Positions 11,911-23,212 of a DNA stretch of 64,000 bases are shown piece by piece. The number at the start of each line of letters is the position of its first letter. Positions within the stretch are counted from its first letter, which is position 1. The DNA is from Cenococcum geophilum 1.58 (Eukaryota > Ascomycota > Dothideomycetes > Gloniales > Gloniaceae). Below the pieces are notes generated by a model. That model searched no databases. It saw only the letters and a program-made list of their open reading frames with translations, and was not told the origin of the DNA. A program made the position numbers and the translations under genes. The DNA lies in assembly GCA_001692895.1 (NCBI GenBank), contig KV748280.1:222597-286596 (forward strand), given 5' to 3'.

Positions 11911-12779
11911 TATATTACTATTAGGTCCCTATTATATTCCTAATAGGCTCTATATATACCTTTATATACCCCTTATATACCTTTATATATCCCTTATATA
12001 CTTAAATACCACTTTATTTTTTACCCTTTCTTTTTTATATGCTCCCTACTTAGGGAGCCACTAGAATAGCAGCCACTAAATAATCGTAGCTAAAACTAGA
12101 CGACTATTGCTAGAACTAGATAACCATTTAAAAGCTAGATAACTATTACCAGAACTAAATAACCTTTACTAGAACTAGATAATAACCTTTTAAATAACTA
12201 GCCAGTAAATACTATAAACGATTTAATTAATTAATTAATTAAATTTAATATTGGCCTATTACTAAATTAAATTAAGGCCTTCTAGGGAAGCACCTTAAAT
12301 AATTACCGTTTAAATATATAGCTAGTAAACGGCTATAGAGAATAGTCTAAATTAATTAGAGCCTTTAATTGGGCCGACCCCTCCCCTAAATTAAATTAGA
12401 TACTAATATAGGTAGGTAGATAGGTAGGTAAAAGAGAACTATTACTAGAACTAGATAACTATTAGATAACCATTACCAGAACTAGATAACTATTACTAGA
12501 ACTAAACGGCCGTTGCCAAAGCTAGATAATAATTATTTAAATAACTAGCTAGCAAACACTACGATTAATTTAATTAATTGATTAAATCGAACTGGAGCCT
12601 TAATATTAGCCTATTACTAAATTAAATTAAATTAAGGCCTCCTAGGGAGGCACCCTAAATAACTACTGTTTAAATATATAGCTAGCGAACGCCTATAGAG
12701 AACAATTTAAATTAATATAATTAATTGCAATTAAATTAAGCAGAGCCTTTAATTAGGCCAACCTCTCCCCTAAATTATA
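11911..12779. repeat. Composite satellite modules, second and third copies
   Basis: The tail after the minisatellite (pyrimidine-rich, ending in TCCCTACTTAGGGAG) matches 540-605. It is followed by the CTAGAACTAGATAAC unit (12085-12190), a TTAATTAATTAATTAA spacer and GGTAGGTAGATA. A further partial module repeats this order at 12430-12780. The same order of blocks flanks the copia element, so the whole module is a dispersed repeat. Confidence 0.75.
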
Positions 12780-13098
12780 GATATAGATAGGTAGGTATAG
12801 ATAGGTAGGCATAAATAGGTAGGGCGGTAAGATAGGTAGGATAGGTAGGATAGGTAGGATAGGTAGGATAGGTAGGATAGGTAGGATAGGTAGGATAGGT
12901 AGGATAGGTAGGATAGGTAGGATAGGTAGGATAGGTAGGATAGGTAGGATAGGTAGGATAGGTAGGATAGGTAGGATAGGTAGATAGGTAGGATAGGTAG
13001 GATAGGTAGGATAGGTAGGATAGGTAGGATAGGTAGGATAGGTAGGATAGGTAGGATAGGTAGAATAGGTAGGATAGGTAGGATAGGTAGGCAGTCAC
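12780..13098. repeat. 9-bp tandem array (GGTAGGATA)
   Basis: A very regular array of the 9-bp unit GGTAGGATA, about 30 copies, with one 8-bp variant near 12981. It is the most homogeneous repeat in the window. The antisense Tyr-Leu-Ser/Tyr-Pro-Thr open frame is a consequence of the period. Confidence 0.95.
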
Positions 13099-13395
13099 TA
13101 GACCTAATTAGGAAATTAGTATACGGCTAGTAGATTATTAGGAACACCGCTAATTAACGGTTTAGAGCCTCTGCGAGAGCCTTACCCCTTATCTTCTTAA
13201 TTAATGCTTAACGCCTAAGTAGATATAGATATAGACACGGATACGGACATAGGGGTAGGTAGGAAGGATCGATTTAAATTATTTAGATAGCTTAAAGTAT
13301 CCTATATATAGAATAGGGCCTAAAATTAAACTAATTTTTATATTTTAACTGCTATAAATACTAGGGTATTAATACACCTTATTTTAAAATCTAGA
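13099..13395. other. AT-rich spacer, no gene seen
   Basis: Unique-looking AT-rich DNA. A short run of alternating GATATAGA/GATACGGACA lies at 13221-13260. No coding signal or transposon motif recognised. Confidence 0.4.
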
Positions 13396-13404
13396 ATTTT
13401 TATT

Positions 13405-13538
13405 TTAATTATTGTCCTAATTGTCCTAATTGTTCTAATTTTCCTAATTTTCCTAATGGTCCTAATGGTCCTAATGGTCCTAGAGGTCCTAGAGGTCCTA
13501 AAGGTCCTAAAGGTCCTAGAGGTCCGTATAGTCCGGGC
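13405..13538 (+). repeat. 9-bp repeat reading as Gly-Pro-X
   Basis: Tandem 9-bp units shift from GTCCTAATT to GGTCCTAAT, GGTCCTAGA and GGTCCTAAA. In one plus-strand frame 13459-13536 reads as about eight consecutive Gly-Pro-Asn/Arg/Lys triplets, a collagen-like pattern. No start codon or longer open frame surrounds it, so a chance product of a 9-bp repeat is the simpler reading. Confidence 0.6.
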
Positions 13539-13539
13539 G

Positions 13540-13643
13540 ACCTCCTAATAGGTTCCTAATAGAAAGCCGAGTGTAAGTGTTTTCTAAAGCTCCTAATAGC
13601 CCTAACAGGAGCTATTAGGAACCTATTAGTACTATTAGGAGGT
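13540..13643. repeat. Foldback inverted repeat
   Basis: Left arm 13540-13562 pairs with right arm 13612-13643 (core CCTCCTAAT ... GGTTCCTAATAG). The right arm has a 9-bp insertion relative to the left, and a smaller inverted pair (CTCCTAATAGC / GCTATTAGGA-like) lies inside. It could be a MITE-like foldback remnant. About 13644-13900 shows nothing recognisable. Confidence 0.65.
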
Positions 13644-13919
13644 ATAAACATTTTCCTAATATAGCGGGGTAGTAAGACATAGGGTTCTAGTCTTAAAGAT
13701 AGTAGTAAGATGGTAGTAAGGAAATCCGATTTAGTTTAATATACCCCTAGCTATATAGAGCCTTCTAGGCTGCTATAGAGTATCAAAAAGTTATAATAGC
13801 AATTTAGCGTTAAGTATAAGAGCCTAATTATAAACTTTGATAATTTATTATTAAGCCGTTGTTGAAATATTAAAGAACGATTTTTAGATTTTTTTGGTAG
13901 GGTAGCGACTTGCTTATAC

Positions 13920-15190
13920 TGGCCACTTGCTTATAAATTACGTTATTATCTAATTCTTATATACTTTAGAGTTCCCTTAACTTAGGCTCCTATAGCCAAT
14001 AGCTTGCGCCTTATTTAACGTCCTTATAAATTAAATATGCGTTATTATAATAAAACGTAAAGTATTAAATCAAACACTCCTTTATCCCTTATAGTACACC
14101 AGCATCTTTTTATACCCCTATATCTTAAACTAATCCAGTACCCTTTACTACGTTAGTACTCTAACAGTTTCTACAGTTTAGCGTAATAGCCCTATTTTCC
14201 GCAATTTATATAAGCTCCTTTTTTAAACTACCTATCTTACTATAAAGTTTACCTAAACGTCTTTTACTACTAAGATCCCTAGTTTAGCCTCTGCTCCTTA
14301 GTTCTTTAATTACTTAATCCTTAACCTTTAGGTTTCCATAGTTTTCCATTTCCTCTTTAGGTTTCTTTAGTACCGCTTAAGTTTATTACCTCTACGCTAT
14401 ACCATAGTTTAGACACCTATTATGCCTTCTTTATATATATTAGTCCTTATTACCCTTTACTTATTTTATCGCTTTAGTGTAGCCGGTTATAAATCTTAAT
14501 AGCTTATTTAATTAACTCCCTTATATTACTTAAGTCGTTTATTAGTATTATTATATTTTAGACTTTAGCTTTTAACCCTTGTCGGTATTATACCATTAGC
14601 ACCCGTTAGTTCCATTTATTTTATACTGCTAAGGTCTATAACTATATCATATAGTCTATTACTAATCCCTTTTATATAGGTAGATAAATCTCTCCTTTTA
14701 CCGTTACTATTAATTCTAGATCTCCGTAGGCCTACTAATAAATCTATTCTAGTTTAAGAATATATACCGCACTTCTAAATTAGTAGTTATTAACCTATTA
14801 GCTTATATATTTATAAAATAGGGTTTAAACCACTCTAATACCTAACCTGTTAAGAATAGTCCTATATACGCTACTTGGATAATTAGTTCCGCTAGTTTGG
14901 TTTCTTTATATTAGATCTTTAGCCGTATCTATATAAGGAATCCATTTAGCTTATACTTTGCTCCTATAAATCTTTTAATTAATAGCATTTTAATCTTTTC
15001 TCTCTTTATATCTTATAACTACTTAACTAATACTAGTTAGTTATGATTTACTTAAGCTATAAAGTCTTTAAGTTATGCCACTATAACCATTTATAAGTCA
15101 TTATCTTATATACTAGTATCTCCTCCTAACCCTAAGATTGTTACTACCATAGATAGCGTTATAACTAGTGCTTTAGGTAGCATCTTATTC
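13920..15190 (-). pseudogene. Gypsy gag relic (fragment F)
   Basis: Recognised by block-by-block similarity to the antisense gag of copy A and the sense gag of copy C, including the N-terminal region near 15180 and the region before the pol spacer. Full of stops, with small indels. Confidence 0.65.
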
Positions 15191-15223
15191 AATATCGTTT
15201 TACTATAACTATGGTAGTAAATA

Positions 15224-15646
15224 TATAATAAAGACTTATAGGAGATACTACAGTAGACTTATTAATGGGCTAGGTATATAGGTAAACATAATAATAAGAT
15301 CTAATTATAGAGTAAGTGCCTAATAGATTAACTCTAATTATATTCTAAGATTTACTATAAAGAGAGAACTATCTAAGGTAGGGACTGTGGTCCTTTAAAT
15401 ATACAATACTGCGCCTAAGAAATATACTAAGTACGTTGGTATATTAGTACATTAGTACGTTAGTACGTCCTACGTTTCTATATTCTTACATTTCTATATT
15501 TTAAACTAGTCCCGTAGCATATTATATAACTTAACTACCCCTTGTCCTATAGTTTAACTAGTTTTAGCGCCTTCCGTGTTTCCACCACTAGTCCGTTTAT
15601 ATCCTCCCTAAGTAGTCGTACTACTACTAATATAAGGTCTGTAACA
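15224..15646 (-). repeat. Gypsy family 1-related LTR (F)
   Basis: About 423 bp, from TATAAT (15224) to GTAACA (15646). The conserved blocks near both ends (AGATTAACTCTAATTATATT, CCTCCCTAAGTAGTCGTA) match the family 1 LTRs; the middle is divergent. Confidence 0.75.
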
Positions 15647-16217
15647 TTAAACGTAAGGTAGTTAGATTTAAGATTAAGGACTAACTCCCATTTAGAAGAA
15701 TAAGTAAAAATATACTATTATAAATAGTATTAGATAGTAAGAAATACTAGAAGGAAAGAGTATAATAGATATATAATAAGAATGGATACTATAAAAAGGA
15801 AGGAACGTATGTAAAGGTATTAGCATAATATTAGTGGCCAAACTTTATAAAACTATTAAGAGATATACGGGAGAATATTTTAGGTACTAGAAATATTTAC
15901 CTAAGCAAGAAAAGGAATCCTTATATTTAACTTAAATAGCTACCCTTTAGGAATAGGTCTTAATATATTATTTATATACTAATAGCTAAATCGGGAAAGC
16001 AGTATCTGTTAGCGACTTAGTCAATTAAGGCATGGATATGGCAAGAGAGACGCGTAAGCTTATACAATTAGATTATCTATAAACAAGAATTTAAAGCTAG
16101 AGAAAAGGAAAGGAAATAGATAAGCAGCGCCCCGTAAAGTTTTATACAATCATTTAATTACATAATTACAGCTATCTGCTAAGTTCTGCTAAGTTCTACC
16201 AAGTTCTGCCAGTACTA
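15647..16217. other. Unassigned, probably the LTR of gypsy fragment G
   Basis: No gene. The right end reads ...CTATAATATT followed by ACCCCCCCTC, the same arrangement as the 3' LTR/polypurine-complement junction of element E (29933/29934), so part of this stretch is probably the 3' LTR of fragment G. Its left limit could not be fixed. Confidence 0.4.
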
Positions 16218-17845
16218 TAATATTACCCCCCCTCTAAAAAAGCCTGCCCTTGGGCTTTATAGTCCATATTATACCTATAGGGCGTTCTTATCTTTATACT
16301 CTTCTAGCAACTTACTATCTTTATTATACTAGTATTCCATCTATTTGTCTAGGTATTTTAGCGGTTTAGGTTTATTAGGGTAACAGCTATAGAACTTCTA
16401 AAGCTTATGGGGATTACCTATAAAGTTCTATATAGGGTACTAAGTGGGGTCCGGGTTATATCCTTTTTAATTAATATAATACTTTAGCGTTTCCCTTGCA
16501 AGTTTATAGGCCAGTATTTCTTTAATTTTCTATTTATTATTGCTATTAACTTAAATCGACAGGGGCGGTTTATTCTTTTATTTAGGTAATAGGTTATTTA
16601 TAGTTTTCTATAGCTTATCCGGCGAGAAAATAAAATAGACCTTAATTAAATCTAGGAGCTTTACTTTATATAAGTTACCTATCTTCTTAAGGACTTTATA
16701 TAGTCCTACTATCTAATAGTCTAGCTTACGGCTAGGCCGTTCTATCTTTTAGTTCTTTATTATAACCTAGACTATATCGCCTATAGTAAAGTTAGGCTCG
16801 CGCCTATGCTCATTCGCCTACTATTTATTAATTTTTAGGCTTTTTCTATATTTATATAGGCTACCGTCTAGGCTTCTTCTAAGTTCTTAACGTACTGCTA
16901 GGCTTCCCTACAGAATAGTTTTTTGCATACAGTCTGTGGTTCTTTTAGTCTTTCCTAGTTAAAGCTTATATAGGGTAAGTAGCCTATATCTAGCTAAATA
17001 GGGGCAAATCTAGTAGAGTTATAGGGTAGGGTTGCTTGGACATAGTCTATTAGGGGTAATAGCTTAGCCTAGTTATCTTAGAAGTAGTTAATAAAAGGCT
17101 GGAGTCTCTGGTCTAAATATTAATTTATAGTCTCTATCTAGCCGTCTATTTAGGGGTAGTATACTATAGAAAGCTTTAGCCTAATATCTAAAATCTAGGT
17201 AAACTTGTTCTAAAAGATTAATATAAACCACGGCCCGTAGTTAGACACAATAGTATTTAATAGTCCGTAAATTTGGTAGACGTAGTGGATATATAGTCAA
17301 GCCGCCTTTTTAGTATTAATATTCTTATAATAGGGGATTAAGAACGGGCGCTTACTAAAGTAGTTAACTAAAATTATAACTATATTGTATCTATTACGGT
17401 CTATAGGTAGCTTATAGAAATTTATAAAGATATACTACTAGGGGCGTTCTAGTATTAGAAGTGTTTTTAATAGTCCTAGGGTTTTATTTTAGGGAATTAT
17501 AGATCTACGGTAGCTGTCGCAGTTCCGTACGTAACAGTTAATATCTATAACTATTCTAGGCCAGTAGTAACGGTTACTAATAATCTTGCAAGTCTTATTC
17601 TTTTTAGGGTAGGCTATAGAGACTTAGGTATATACTTTAGCGATAATCTAAGTCCGTAAGTTCTGTTTCTCTACTACTACTATATCGTTTTAGGCCACCG
17701 TTAAGGGGGCTATTAAGTATAGCGACGATTGAATAAGGCCTACGTACGTAGCTGCGTACGTAGCTACGTATAAGAGCGGTAGAAGGGGTACTCCAAGTTT
17801 ATGTTTTGGGGTTGCTTTATATACGACTTTAAAGGCCCTTACTAT
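16218..17845 (-). pseudogene. Gypsy pol 3' fragment (integrase), G
   Basis: On the minus strand a Ty3/gypsy integrase is recognisable: near 17230-17260 the frame reads LLNTIVSNYGPWF, corresponding to the conserved TIVSDRGPQF core with Asp changed to Asn. The plus-strand run of C at 16218-16225 is the complement of a polypurine tract, so the element's 3' end is on the left. RT and gag are missing; it ends near 17845 against a Tc1 relic. Confidence 0.75.
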
Positions 17846-17849
17846 ATTT

Positions 17850-18704
17850 AGAAGCCCCAAATAACAAAGAAATTTAATAAATTAAAATCTATTATTAAGA
17901 TCTGGAATTAAGCTCTAGAGCTAAGGGTATATAAGGCCTAGAAAAAGAATTAAGCTGCTAAAAGGACCCTATATAAACTATGTTATAAGAGGCAAATAGG
18001 CGGCGCTCTTGCTAAATGGAAGTTTACGGCGTTATATAGAGCTTTAACTCATTTAAATAGAGGTAGAATTAACTAGTGGCGATATTTAACGAATATTTTA
18101 ATACCAAAACTTCTTCCGTTTGCCTAGAGTTTTATATAACAGTTACTTAAATCCTAATACAATTATATAGGAAGATAAGGCTACTTCTTATATTGCAAAG
18201 ATTCACTAAACCTACTTTAACGCTTGCGAGATCTAACGTCTTTTTTGGCTAGGTAATTTGCCTAATCTAAATATAATTAAGCCCTGTTGGGGCTACCTAA
18301 AACGGATTACTATAAAAAGAGGCCTACTTACCTCCCGCGCAGCTACGGAGAAGGCTTAGCTTAGAGCTTAGCAAGATCTTAAGTAGTGGCGAATTTAGTA
18401 GTGGATTGAGAGGATCCCTTCCTATATTAAGAAGGTTATAGAACTTAAAGGAGGCAACAATTATAGAGAGGGAGCAGATAAAAAGCAGCGAAGCTGGAAG
18501 TAGCTCCGTGAGGAAGCCAATTGTAAGCTCTCTATAATTGTTAAGGTGCTTAAAACGGGCTACAAGATATTGCGCAATTACTATAGTCTACCTAACGCCT
18601 ATTTATAATTCTTCCTACCTACGCAGAGCTGTGAGGAAATTAAAGAGATTACTAAGGAAGAGTGGCAAAAAGTAGCTAATTTGGTGGTTCCAAATCGACG
18701 TTAA
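17850..18704 (+). pseudogene. Tc1/mariner (DD34E) transposase relic H
   Basis: C-terminal two thirds of a fungal Tc1/mariner transposase. Upstream reads RINQWRYLTNILIPKLLPFAQ-like (stops restored to Gln in my reading); a frameshift follows near 18150. The second catalytic Asp is in QEDKA (GAT 18174-18176). Exactly 34 residues later, in LPNLNIIKPCW, the expected catalytic Glu is Lys (AAG 18279-18281), a G-to-A change after T. The frame ends at TAA 18702-18704. Cut-and-paste transposase, dead. Terminal repeats were not delimited. Confidence 0.85.
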
Positions 18705-19065
18705 AATACTTAAGGCTCTGGCTTAATTGTAGATCGACAGCTCTATAACCAGAGACTCTAAAGAAACGATCGCAATTAGGTAATTAAACGGGTAGAGAGC
18801 CAGGTAGAGAGCTAGGTAGAGAGCCAAGAACAATAGAGGCAATTAAGGCCTCGAAAACCTCGAAAGCCTGTAGAATATAAGGTGCGGTGGAACGAGGTTA
18901 ATTAGGTAAATGCTAGACACTAAAACACCACGTTTTGGAAGCTATATAGACAATATACTGGTATCAAAAGCTTAAATCAAGCTGATCGAGTTGATTTTGG
19001 TGAGGTCTTGGCGCTTAAAACCACGCTTTTCCTAAATAGGAAGGAGAAATCTCTTTCTGGGCCGT
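18705..19065. other. Less-mutated spacer with a short 12-bp repeat
   Basis: No gene recognised. Three units of GGTAGAGAGCCA-type repeat lie at 18790-18826. The 3' end of the Tc1 relic is presumably here. Composition becomes more balanced towards 19000. Confidence 0.45.
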
Positions 19066-19074
19066 CCTCCGTAC

Positions 19075-19116
19075 GAGTCTAAAGGTCGGAGAGTGTAGCC
19101 GAAAGCTCCGGGAGTG
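19075..19116 (+). repeat. Left terminal inverted repeat
   Basis: 42-bp end starting GAGTC directly after the left CCTCCGTAC. It contains AGTGTAGCCGAAAGCTCCG, matched by AGTGTTGCCGAAAGCTCCG at the opposite end. Confidence 0.75.
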
Positions 19117-19309
19117 TTCAAATACGCCACGTCGCAAAATCTTACACTTAATGAACTTTAGCCCCGTGCGCGCACACCTAATGAGCTTTTAATACAAAAT
19201 TCTTTAAAATTATCGCGATTAATATATTAAAGCTATATATTATTATATAATATTACAACCATACCCTATCTTTAGCGTATTTAAGATCGTGCAAATCTTA
19301 GCATTAAAA

Positions 19310-22300
19310 ATGGCCAATAATACGCAAGCATCCTAAAGTGCGCAAAGATGTATCTAGGATAGATTAATAATATATCCAGGATATAATCCAGATACCCTTA
19401 CGCACCTGCCTATCTTAAGTAGTTCTTCTATACTACTGCCAATAGAAGAAACTTAGCCTTTAATTAAAGACTTAGAACAATTACGGAAGGACTTCTTCTA
19501 TAAAGGGCAACGGGTGCAGAAGGAACGCATATGTGTAAACATTAAAGATAGTAATTAGGATATATCCGGCTTATATTGGGAGTACCACCAAGATATTTAA
19601 TCCCAAATACCCATACTATAACGATCTGCTAATGCCTCTTCTTTAACGATAGTAGTAAGTAGAATTATATAACGCGAGCTATATATAATATATAAACTAA
19701 TTATCTCTATAATATAGCCAGGCTTAATATTAATTACATAAACTAGATCGCTTGTAGTAGAAAGACTTATATTTAGTTAAGAGATACCGGAATATCCTAT
19801 ATCCTCTAAGCACGGGATTAGATATATTATAGATTTGTCTGGCCTATAGCTAAATAATAAGAATATTATAAAGATATACAAAAATGTAAGACACTATATC
19901 CTAGATAGATCTTATATATAACTTGGTTCTAATATAGATAGATGCAATACTCATATATATTAAAGAATAAAATAAGTATAATATACCCTCTTCTTGGCCT
20001 CCAAAAGTGTTTTAAAAGACAGATACCCTATTTAGGCGTGTTTTGTTACGAATATTTAGACCCTTAACTATAAAACTTTCATCACAAGTAAATTACAGTG
20101 GAGGACTGGGAAAGAATACGTAAATTGTGAGAAAAAGTATAATATATCTATAATATTATGCTACTATATCTAAGTTATAATATAGACGTCGCGAACTCTT
20201 ATATATTTCCTTGGCGATTTAATAGAATTAAATTAAGATAACATTAAACGAAGAGACATAAACACGTAAGACATTTATTTATATTATCTATTTTTATTAA
20301 CATATATATAGGCTTTATAATAGTATTTGTTATGCATTTTAGCACTAGATTGCCTGTATAGAGTAGAGTGCTAGTTGCAAGCCATATCTTTATATTGTAA
20401 AGTACACGGTTAGTGTCTAATAGATTCTAAATATATTACTACTATAACTAAGCTATAACTAGTCACTTATAGATAGACCTGTGGTAAGTATATACTATAC
20501 TAAGGGAAGTCAAATATAGAACCATGAAAAACACTACCAAAAGTCTCTTTCTTTAGTTTCAAAATACTTATTAAAATATTTAAGAGATTTACTTAACTAA
20601 GGCTATTAGGGTACCCTAGAAACCTATGCAGCGGTAGAGCATAGGAAGAAAAGATCAGATGATTGCGGTAAGTTATTATAATATGTATATAACTATGATA
20701 TAACTATAATATAATACTAATATATCTAGGTTGTAACCACGCCCAAGGGCCTAGAAAATGGGTACTAGCCCTATATAACGTGGAGTTTAATTATATATAG
20801 CCAGATAATATTAAGGATTGCCCTTATATTATTTTAACTTCTTACGGCAAATATATGCATCCTCTAGCGCCTCCGTCGAAGGTTCTAATACAGCTTATTA
20901 AAGAACTTTAATAATAAATCCAGCGACAGTTGGGGCTAGGGCTTACTCTAAGTATATTATATCCAAGCTATATTAATACTCTATCCTTACTCTATTAGGC
21001 TCTTTTACATATAGCCCTTTAATAAAAAAGTTTTGCGAAAAATATGATGTTACTAGCCTTCTAAGCCTTTATTAAAGCCTAGCAAATCTTAATAAGATTC
21101 GATACATAATTAAAAAGTAACAGCTTTTATTATTTCTACAAGGTTAAGATATACAAGGGGTAATATTTAAAAAGCATCTATATTATAAAACTGGTCCTAA
21201 ATATATATAAGATATATTCCACGAAAATAGTAAGCTAATAATTACATACTTTCAAAAAGGCTAGGCAGAAATACTATTAACGTTAAAAACGTTTAAAATT
21301 AATATGTCGTTTAAACGAGTTGGTACAGCTAGGCTAGATAAGGTTGTAATTGCTGTAAATATCCCTAGAATTAATAAAGGTATTATATAACCTAGTTATA
21401 TCACGGTTATATCTTTATTCTAATAAGGCTATAGTTATTACACTAATAAGAGTTTTTATAAACCAAGCCATGGGCCGATTAGCAGAGATATATTAACAAC
21501 TTTTCCATACTATATTCCGCTTATATAAGAATTACGGCTATCTAACTTATTGGAGTTATATCCATAAACGTGGATTTTATATAGCTCTTATGGATATAGA
21601 TAGGGCGCAGGCAAAAGGTATTTTATAATGCGTATGTGTTAAAGATATTACTGAAATATATTAGGGCTTGGCCTTTACCTAGTAGATATTAACCCCTCGC
21701 AGACCTAGCAGGGCTATATAAAGTCTGCAATTATATATTACCAAATCCACATTCTTCGCAGTATTTATTAGGTTATTAGAGCCGGAAATATAGGCTAAGA
21801 TAGTGTTAGGCAACACATGGCTTCGATTATAGAGGCTATAAGCCGTAAGCAATACTACAAAATTTTGGACGCGATTAAAGGTATAAAGATATTATATCCC
21901 TAATTAATCTATACTATATCTATATTCTAACATTTACGGTTATAGAAAAGTACAGCAATAACCATAAAATTGTAAACTAGTGTTAACATAAGCGATATAT
22001 ATATATTGCATCTGGAATAAATCTATATTATAGTAAAATGGACAGTAATATATTCTCTATAATTATAAAGAATACAAACGCTATTAAATGCTCCTATTTT
22101 TAAGCGAATAATCTTGGGCGTCGATTAAGCCTTTTAGCTACTATTTTAATGTTAGTATATCTTATATATCCGTAATATAGTATTATAATAACAATTATAG
22201 TGGACAAAGAATTGATGTTTTTAATTTTAAAGCGTGGAAGGCGTATTATTAGCATGGGATTTTATATATATCGCGAACTATATCTATTACCGAAAGAATA

Positions 22301-22979
22301 GCTCTAGTAAAGAAGCGTAAATATATAGATTTATTATGGCTCTAATATAGATATATCGCTAATATAATCTGCTATAATTCTATGAGTTTTAAAAGAGCTA
22401 GAAAAATTAAGAAAACAGGCCTGTACTGGCAAAGGAAAAGCTAATGCTATATCTATAAGTATTAAAGAGGATAAAGATTTTGATTTTAATAATATTATAT
22501 TAGATATATTATCTTCCAGAACTAATATACGCCCATAGTTGTAATTATGAAGTTCGCGAGGCGCACGATTAAAATCTCGCTCATAATCTCTTGCCTCTGT
22601 TTGCTCCGGTATATTATATTCTAGATCTTACCAAATTCTATAAAGCTAATATTTTTTAGTATCCTCTATTATAATATTAAATGATAGACAGGTTTCGCTC
22701 TCTTTTAGGCCTATTTCACCGTTAGGTAGGATTATCTAGATATATCCTTAATATATCTAGCTTATAAGCTAACTGTATCTAAGATATAAGAGTAGCTTAT
22801 AGTCCTTACTTTGTACAACTGTTACTTAATAAGCTTAATTCTCACAACAGTTAATGCTATAGCAATCCTAATTAAATATTCATAAGCAAGAAGCCCGGGT
22901 TTTACGTATGGAAGCTAAAGCAAAAGTAATTAAACTATAAAATCGGAAGATGGAATTGGAGCTTAGAAAATTAGAATGA
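19310..22979 (+). pseudogene. Intron-containing transposase-like gene P1, RIP-mutated
   Basis: Starts at ATG 19310 (MANNTQAS). Intron 1 (19350-19391, GTATCT...CCAG) joins in phase to a frame of about 80 codons whose only stops are TAA/TAG at expected Gln positions (PLIKDLEQLRKDFFYKGQR within it). Further stretches include a Pro-rich HPLAPPSK segment (about 20860), DIDRAQAKG (about 21595) and YYQIHILRSI (about 21736-21765). The last fits the C-x2-H motif of Mutator-type transposases with Cys changed to Tyr (TAC 21739-21741; His 21748-21750). Other probable introns: 20139-20188, 20683-20746, 21380-21427. A basic/acidic coiled-coil-like tail (KLQNRKMELELRKLE) precedes TGA 22977-22979. Role as transposase is inferred. 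Confidence 0.65.
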
Positions 22980-23212
22980 GAACTTGGTTAATATAAATTT
23001 TTATATTTATAAGCATAAAGGGCAGAGGTTATATTAAGGTAATTACCTAGATAGAGTAACATTATAATGTCTAAGAGAAAGCCTAACCTAAATTCTCTGC
23101 GCTATGCCTATGCTCCGCGCAATGTTCTATGGCCTATGTATAATGCTTTATAGTGTCCACGATATAACTAGGATATAACTAGTATATATCTAAGATGTAT
23201 AAACGCCTTAAC

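Larger units (their letters stand above)
13915..15646 (-). mobile_element. Gypsy family 1-related fragment F: LTR plus gag
   Basis: The minus strand carries a 5' LTR (about 15224-15646) and then a gag relic down to about 13915. Sequence order matches copy A (for example 13975-14100 against 8895-9010), but divergence is greater, so this is an older or sister copy. Pol is absent. Confidence 0.75.
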
